DNA of 64,000 bases. It comes from a virus. The position numbers were made by a program, and so were the translations under genes. The notes beneath the pieces were generated by a model. That model was not told the origin of the DNA, did not search any database, and worked only from the letters and a program-made list of their open reading frames with translations. This document shows, piece after piece, positions 59,665-64,000 of this stretch (positions are counted from its first letter, which is position 1; every line of letters begins with the position of its first letter). The stretch is taken from positions 62,001 through 126,000 of IMG/VR virus record IMGVR_UViG_3300042891_000711; one strand, 5' to 3'.

Positions 59665-60548
59665 AAAGTTTAATCGTAGGTATGGGTATTGGTAACTTGT
59701 ATAATGAAGTATTGACTAACTTAGGTCATGAGATTGTAACAGTTGACTTAGACCCAAGTAAAGCAATGTACACAAATGTGGAAGATGCTATTGCGGCACA
59801 TGAATATTTTGATACTGTACATATTTGTACCCCAAATTTTACACATGAACCTATTGCTAGAGCTGTCGCGCCATATGCCAAGATTGTGTTTGTAGAAAAA
59901 CCAGGATTTAAAACTTGGTTAGAATGGAAGTCTACTTGCGAAGCATTTCCACACACACGCTTTATGATGGTTAAGAATAATCAATGGCGTGACAACATTA
60001 AAGAGTTACGCAGACTTGCTAGTAATTCCGTTACTATTAACTTATGTTGGATTAACAAGAATCGCGTACCTAGTCCTGGTACATGGTTTACCACTAAAGA
60101 ACTAGCCTACGGTGGAGTTAGTCGTGATTTAATGACACACTTACTAAGTTTATTCCAAGCACTTAACTATTCATACAAGTCCACACCACTTATCAGCGCC
60201 AGTGCAGAACAACGTTATAGCTTAGAAGATGTTAGCGATACAGAATACGGCGCAGTTAAAGCAGATGGCATCTACGACGTAGACGATGTATGTAAGTTCA
60301 TATTCCAAGGTCCGCAACGTACATGGAATTTAATTGCTGACTGGCGCAGTACTAGTATTGAAGAACGTGCTATTACTTTTAAAATGGTAGATGGTACAAC
60401 TGAACGATTTGAGCTAGGTCTGTGCCCAGCAGAAGCATATCAGGCAATGATTGCGGATGCAGTAGCAAACGTAGACAACGATACGTTTTGGGCAAACCAA
60501 CTTGAATTAGATGTATGGATTCATGACATGGTTGAAGTGCAACTTTGA
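59661..60548 (+). CDS. Gfo/Idh/MocA-type oxidoreductase
   Basis: The NAD(P)-binding Rossmann domain is clear: SLIVGMGIGNLYNEVLTNLG (residues 3-22, GxGxxG), VTVDLDP (acidic ribose contact), DTVHICTPNFTHEPIA and VFVEKPGFKT (the E-K-P signature at ~92). The C-terminal half is the usual alpha/beta sheet domain. Such enzymes oxidise or reduce sugars and other hydroxyl compounds. In one operon with a SulP transporter and an MDR dehydrogenase. Confidence 0.8.
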   Translation: MKSLIVGMGIGNLYNEVLTNLGHEIVTVDLDPSKAMYTNVEDAIAAHEYFDTVHICTPNFTHEPIARAVAPYAKIVFVEKPGFKTWLEWKSTCEAFPHTRFMMVKNNQWRDNIKELRRLASNSVTINLCWINKNRVPSPGTWFTTKELAYGGVSRDLMTHLLSLFQALNYSYKSTPLISASAEQRYSLEDVSDTEYGAVKADGIYDVDDVCKFIFQGPQRTWNLIADWRSTSIEERAITFKMVDGTTERFELGLCPAEAYQAMIADAVANVDNDTFWANQLELDVWIHDMVEVQL

Positions 60549-61726
60549 GTTTGACAAGAAATGTTATAATTAGAAATACCCTAGCAGGAGTCACTACAAG
60601 TTTGGCTATGGTGCCAGAAGTAGTGGCTTTTGCTTTATTAGCACATGTTAATCCTCTAGTAGGGTTGTATGCCGCATTTATACTAGGCTTAGTAGCTGCC
60701 GTGTTTGGCGGCAGGCCAGGTTTAATTAGCGGCGGCGCAGGTAGTCTTGCAGTAGTCAGCGTAGCACTTGTGGTAACACACGGTGTTGAATACCTATTTG
60801 CCTGTATAGTACTCATGGGTATACTGCAACTGGCATTTGGTTATTTTAGATTGGGTAAGTTGATTAAATTAGTCAGTCCTACTGTAATGACTGGCTTTGT
60901 TAATGGACTTGCGTTGGTTATTTTTCTTGCGCAGTTTCATCAGCTTAAAACGAATGGAATGTGGCTACAAGGACTGCAATTATATACTACTGTAGGATTA
61001 GTAGCATTAACAGTATTGGCAGTATTGTTAGCTACAAAACTTATTAAACGTATTCCGGCAAGTTTAGTCGGTATTGTTGTTGCCACTACAGCGGCATTAA
61101 CATTTAATCTAGACACACATTATGTCAAGGATATTGCAACTATATCTGGTGCATTTCCTAGTTTTCATATACCTAATGTGCCATTTACATGGCAAACCTT
61201 AGCTATCATTGCTCCATACTCGTTTATACTTGCATCCATTGGTTTAATAGAAACATTACTAACTGCACAATTAGTAGATGATTATGTGCATCAGCATAAA
61301 CCCATTGGTAAAACGCACCCAAACAAAGAAAGTATGGCACAAGGCGCAGGCAACTTACTTACTGGATTATTTGGCGGCATGGGCGGCTGTGCTATGATTG
61401 GGCAAACTGTAATTAACTTGGAAGCTGGCGGCTTCGATAGATTAGCTGGCATAGTGCAATCGCTGTGTATACTTGCTTATATTCTATTTGCTAGTTTTAT
61501 AATTGAAAATATACCAATAGCGGCATTAGTCGGTGTAATGTTTGTTGTTTGCTATCATACGTTTGACTGGAAAAGTCTAACTCTTAATCAACCTAAAGAA
61601 AATATCTTATTGATATTGACAGTGACCACGCTAACTGTTATACTTAATTTAGCTTATGCAGTTTTAATAGGTATCGCATTAACTAGTTTAATACATTATT
61701 GGCAACATGTTAACACAAAGGAATAG
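60545..61726 (+). CDS. SulP-family anion transporter without STAS domain
   Basis: SulP (SLC26) permeases carry sulfate, bicarbonate or dicarboxylates. The 393-residue protein has about eleven or twelve hydrophobic spans and the family opening AGVTTSLAMVPEVVAFALLA (residues ~14-33), GLYAAFILGLVAAVFGGRPG and GSAGSL-like GGAGSLAVVS, then GAGNLLTGLFGGMGGCAMIG (~255). It ends right after the last span (HYWQHVNTKE), lacking the STAS domain of most SulP proteins. TTG start overlaps the oxidoreductase stop. A phage-borne transporter of this kind is unusual. Confidence 0.85.
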   Translation: MSLTRNVIIRNTLAGVTTSLAMVPEVVAFALLAHVNPLVGLYAAFILGLVAAVFGGRPGLISGGAGSLAVVSVALVVTHGVEYLFACIVLMGILQLAFGYFRLGKLIKLVSPTVMTGFVNGLALVIFLAQFHQLKTNGMWLQGLQLYTTVGLVALTVLAVLLATKLIKRIPASLVGIVVATTAALTFNLDTHYVKDIATISGAFPSFHIPNVPFTWQTLAIIAPYSFILASIGLIETLLTAQLVDDYVHQHKPIGKTHPNKESMAQGAGNLLTGLFGGMGGCAMIGQTVINLEAGGFDRLAGIVQSLCILAYILFASFIIENIPIAALVGVMFVVCYHTFDWKSLTLNQPKENILLILTVTTLTVILNLAYAVLIGIALTSLIHYWQHVNTKE

Positions 61727-61728
61727 CA

Positions 61729-62625
61729 GTGAACGTAAAACTATTATCTACAGATGGTAAAGGTACATTCCAAGAAATGGATTGGGATAAACCAGCAATT
61801 ACCGACGACGAAATTGAAGTGCGGGCAGTATTAACAGGTGTATGCCGCAGTGACATTGATATGATGCAGGGTGAGTTTGGTCCATTACCTATTAGTATGC
61901 ACGGACACGAAGGACTTGGACAAGTTACTAACGTTGGCGCCAATATTAAAGATGTCAGCATTGGTGATTACGTAGCCACCCGCGGTGAGCCTGCTTATGC
62001 AGATATGTACAATGTTAGGGCACGAGAATATGTCAGTGTGCCCACAGCAGAACCTAAATACATATTAGAACCTGTTGCTTGTGGTATTAATGTAGTCTAT
62101 CAAAACTTGCGCGAAGTTGCCGAACGTTCTGGTGAAGGTCGTCGCTTGTTAATATTGGGCAGTGGCTTCCTTGCATGGGTAGCGTATAACACCTTGTTAA
62201 TTAATCATTTAGAGTTTGATATCACAGTAATTGGTCGCAGTAATCAAGACTTGTGGCAGGGTAAATTATCTCAAGAAATTACTGGTGTTTATGATGTTAT
62301 TATTGATTTAACTGAACGCACTGATTATCTACAAGGCGACTGTGTTGCAAATAATGGTTTAATCATTATTGGTACTGACAAACATATTAATCAAACATTT
62401 GGACAATTGATTTGGAAAGCCGTTACTATTAGTTTCCCAAGCCCACGAACACCACGCTTTTATGAAGCAATGGTGTTAGCACGTGATTGGGTTGCTTCTG
62501 GTCAATTAACCGTTGACAAGTTCTGGACAAAGTCGTATAATAGAAAGATAGAGTGGCAATCTGCATTTGCAGATGGCGTTAATAGACCAGCAGGCTACAG
62601 TAGAGGATACATTAAGTGGGATTAA
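61729..62625 (+). CDS. MDR-family zinc-type alcohol dehydrogenase-like protein
   Basis: Medium-chain dehydrogenase layout: catalytic-domain motifs LTGVCRSDIDMMQGEFGPLP (~36, catalytic Cys) and SMHGHEGLGQVTNVGANIKD (~60, GHE), VATRGEPAYAD, then a Rossmann domain with RRLLILGSGFLAWVAYN (~140). GTG start two bases after the transporter. The structural-zinc cysteine cluster (four closely spaced Cys) is not seen. Substrate unknown. Third gene of the 59661-62625 metabolic operon; the end overlaps the next gene by 10 bases. Confidence 0.78.
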   Translation: MNVKLLSTDGKGTFQEMDWDKPAITDDEIEVRAVLTGVCRSDIDMMQGEFGPLPISMHGHEGLGQVTNVGANIKDVSIGDYVATRGEPAYADMYNVRAREYVSVPTAEPKYILEPVACGINVVYQNLREVAERSGEGRRLLILGSGFLAWVAYNTLLINHLEFDITVIGRSNQDLWQGKLSQEITGVYDVIIDLTERTDYLQGDCVANNGLIIIGTDKHINQTFGQLIWKAVTISFPSPRTPRFYEAMVLARDWVASGQLTVDKFWTKSYNRKIEWQSAFADGVNRPAGYSRGYIKWD

Positions 62626-63134
62626 ACACAGAAGAACGTCAGGAAGTAGTATATTTTACAGGATATGAAGTAGAGCATACAATATGTTATGGTATGAAAA
62701 CATTGTTTGTAGTGGGCACTCCACCTGTAGAAGAAATATTTGAAAAAGCTCGGGCAAATGAATGTAGTCACATTTACTTTGGTACTAGTCAAAGTTTTAA
62801 TCCGCAAGCAATGACCTATGAAGAATACAAGCCCTGGGATGATGTTATTCTTGAATGTTTAAAGAATGACTACTGGGTCAGCTTAGACTTTGGTGTAGAA
62901 CACATCGAAGGTGTTATTGAAAGCGGGTATTCTGAATACGCTAGATTTGTTCCTATGATCAGTGTTAAATTACCCTACATTAATCAACTTAACTACAATG
63001 CTACACTTAAACTTGATGACATTACGTGGGGTAAAACTAATCCTGGCGTGTGGACACATCATTTACAAACGCTAATGGGTAAAGATAAATTTACCTATTG
63101 GGATCAATATACTCAAGATACAGAGATCAAATAA
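62616..63134 (+). CDS. Hypothetical protein, 172 aa
   Basis: GTG start overlapping the dehydrogenase by 10 bases. The product has an alpha/beta look: YFTGYEVEHTICYGMKTLFV, HIYFGTSQSFNP, YWVSLDFGVEHIEGVIESGY, RFVPMISVKLPYINQL, with VEHIE... and aromatic-rich C-terminus. T4-like marine phages carry proteins of this pattern next to DNA metabolism genes, but I do not know their role. Confidence 0.6.
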   Translation: MGLNTEERQEVVYFTGYEVEHTICYGMKTLFVVGTPPVEEIFEKARANECSHIYFGTSQSFNPQAMTYEEYKPWDDVILECLKNDYWVSLDFGVEHIEGVIESGYSEYARFVPMISVKLPYINQLNYNATLKLDDITWGKTNPGVWTHHLQTLMGKDKFTYWDQYTQDTEIK

Positions 63135-63154
63135 TCAAATACAGAAAGGTTGAT

Positions 63155-63643
63155 ATGAACTTACAATTAGTTACAGAAATCTTAAAAAGCAAACATAATA
63201 ATTTAATGAAATTAGTACCAACATCTGCTAAACTTACTAGTCGAGATTATAATGAAGTTTTTGAAACTAACTATCCATGGTATCAAGTAGTCATCGGACT
63301 AAGCGGAAAATGCACTGACAGTAAAAAAAGAGCAGCCAAAATGGGATTTGACTATAATTTAGATTTAAGATATATGACAGATCTATGGATTAAACAAAAA
63401 GGACGATGTCAATTAACTGGTCAAATTATGAGTTTTCAACCAGGAAACCAATGGAATAAAAACCCGCTATCGTGTTCAATTGACCGAATTGATAACAGCC
63501 AAGGGTATATCAAAGGTAATGTTAGATTACTCACTCACTGGGCTAACAATGCTAAAAGCACATGGGATTTTAATGTCTTTGAGAGTATGATTAAAAGTTC
63601 TTCAATAAATTTGGGATTAATAAATGATACAAGCAGAACGTGA
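63155..63643 (+). CDS. HNH-type endonuclease
   Basis: ATG 63155 with AAAGGTTG upstream is chosen; a frame from 63098 lies inside the previous gene. The 162-residue product shows an HNH-like pattern: GRCQLTGQIMSF (first Cys region), then LSCSIDRIDNSQGYIKGNV (about residues 107-125, the D-R-I-D/N-G signature) and LLTHWANNAKSTW. These SIDRID...GY..GN enzymes are typical of free-standing phage homing or recombination endonucleases. It sits between two unrelated genes, as a mobile endonuclease would. Confidence 0.78.
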   Translation: MNLQLVTEILKSKHNNLMKLVPTSAKLTSRDYNEVFETNYPWYQVVIGLSGKCTDSKKRAAKMGFDYNLDLRYMTDLWIKQKGRCQLTGQIMSFQPGNQWNKNPLSCSIDRIDNSQGYIKGNVRLLTHWANNAKSTWDFNVFESMIKSSSINLGLINDTSRT

Positions 63644-64000
63644 ACAACTAGAACGTATTAAGTCCAATGGAATACGTACAACTTATATTAAAGTTAGAAC
63701 TGAATTTGAAGGGTTTCATTACTACCCTAACGCAGGTACTATTGATTCGCGTATCAAATTTCTTGAGAATGAACATCGACATATATTCAAAGTTGAGGTG
63801 AAAATATCAGTTACGCACCTCGACCGTGAATTAGAATTTTTCTTAGTTAAATGGGCTTTACAAGAATTTATTAAAGCAGGTAATCAAAATCACAAATCGT
63901 GTGAAATGATTGCTGTTAACATTTTAGAAAATCATTTAATACCATTGTATGGTAATAGATCTTATACTGTAGTAGTATCCGAGGATGGGGAATCAGATGG
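63624..64000 (+). CDS. Conserved phage hypothetical protein, 3' end outside window
   Basis: ATG 63624 overlaps the HNH gene by 20 bases; the frame is open to the window end (125 codons visible). The text TEFEGFHYYPNAG, then EHRHIFKVEVKISVTHLDRE followed by LEFFLVKWALQEFI, is a pattern I know from a widespread phage/plasmid hypothetical family (HRHxF...VxHxDRExEF). The conserved His and acidic residues suggest a metal-binding enzyme, but no activity is established to my knowledge. Confidence 0.7.
   Translation, partial: MIQAEREQLERIKSNGIRTTYIKVRTEFEGFHYYPNAGTIDSRIKFLENEHRHIFKVEVKISVTHLDRELEFFLVKWALQEFIKAGNQNHKSCEMIAVNILENHLIPLYGNRSYTVVVSEDGESD

Noticed and set aside
1-64000. CRISPR array, insertion sequences or a diversity-generating retroelement
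   Set aside because: No spaced direct repeats, transposase or reverse transcriptase was found. The only repeats are intragenic units in fibre-type proteins. The HNH gene at 63155 is the only mobile-element candidate.

Overview
The window is part of the genome of a large T4-related tailed phage (myovirus) of a Gram-negative, probably aquatic, bacterium. T4 signatures are a family B DNA polymerase, sliding clamp, clamp-loader ATPase, a DsbA-like small protein, PhoH, a GroES-like co-chaperonin, and many copies of a TATAAATA-like late promoter placed 20-35 bases before genes. Paired spanins and lipoproteins point to an outer membrane. The DNA is AT-rich, genes are tightly packed with ATGA/TAATG overlaps, and most lie on the + strand. 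Both window edges cut genes.

Layout: 1-1270 small genes, translation factor IF-1 and an A-type Fe-S carrier, closed by a terminator. 1339-8828 three long virion/tail-fibre proteins. 8901-13657 nucleotide and replication genes (MazG, a DnaE-like fragment, co-chaperonin, clamp loader, HAD phosphatase). 13641-19771 PhoH, methyltransferase, di-iron ferritin-like protein, amidotransferase, P-loop paralogues. 19790-22529 lysis cassette (GH19 endolysin, spanins, holin) with a strong candidate -1 ribosomal frameshift that extends the holin. 22602-25759 DnaJ and a ClpA-type unfoldase. 25817-35911 glycosyltransferase, NadR-like nucleotidyltransferase, a 1102-residue internal-protein candidate and a glycine-rich adhesin carrying a Hint (intein-like) domain. 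35977-41233 cupin, four membrane desaturase/hydroxylase enzymes, a 2OG oxygenase and a secreted nuclease. 41281-51410 a cassette of proteins sharing a short N-terminal signal. 51387-64000 a fifth desaturase, DsbA-like protein, DNA polymerase, clamp, DpdA-like transglycosylase, SulP transporter, dehydrogenases and an HNH endonuclease.

The most unusual feature is the set of about fifteen proteins (mainly 27318-32436 and 41281-51410) that begin with a motif such as MRAxEF(I/L)xE followed by a small or polar residue. This matches the capsid-targeting sequence of the T4 internal proteins and the (L/I)-x-E cleavage rule of the T4 prohead protease. The bodies behind it are enzymes: four nucleotidyltransferases, a ParB-like domain, an amidoligase-like domain and a zinc metallopeptidase. 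I infer a cargo of effector enzymes packaged in the head and injected with the DNA. Other notable points are the five membrane di-iron lipid-modifying enzymes, the holin frameshift with slippery site and stem-loop, and two RNA hairpins positioned to control translation of mazG and of the DNA polymerase. All family assignments come from motif recognition by eye; no database search was run.
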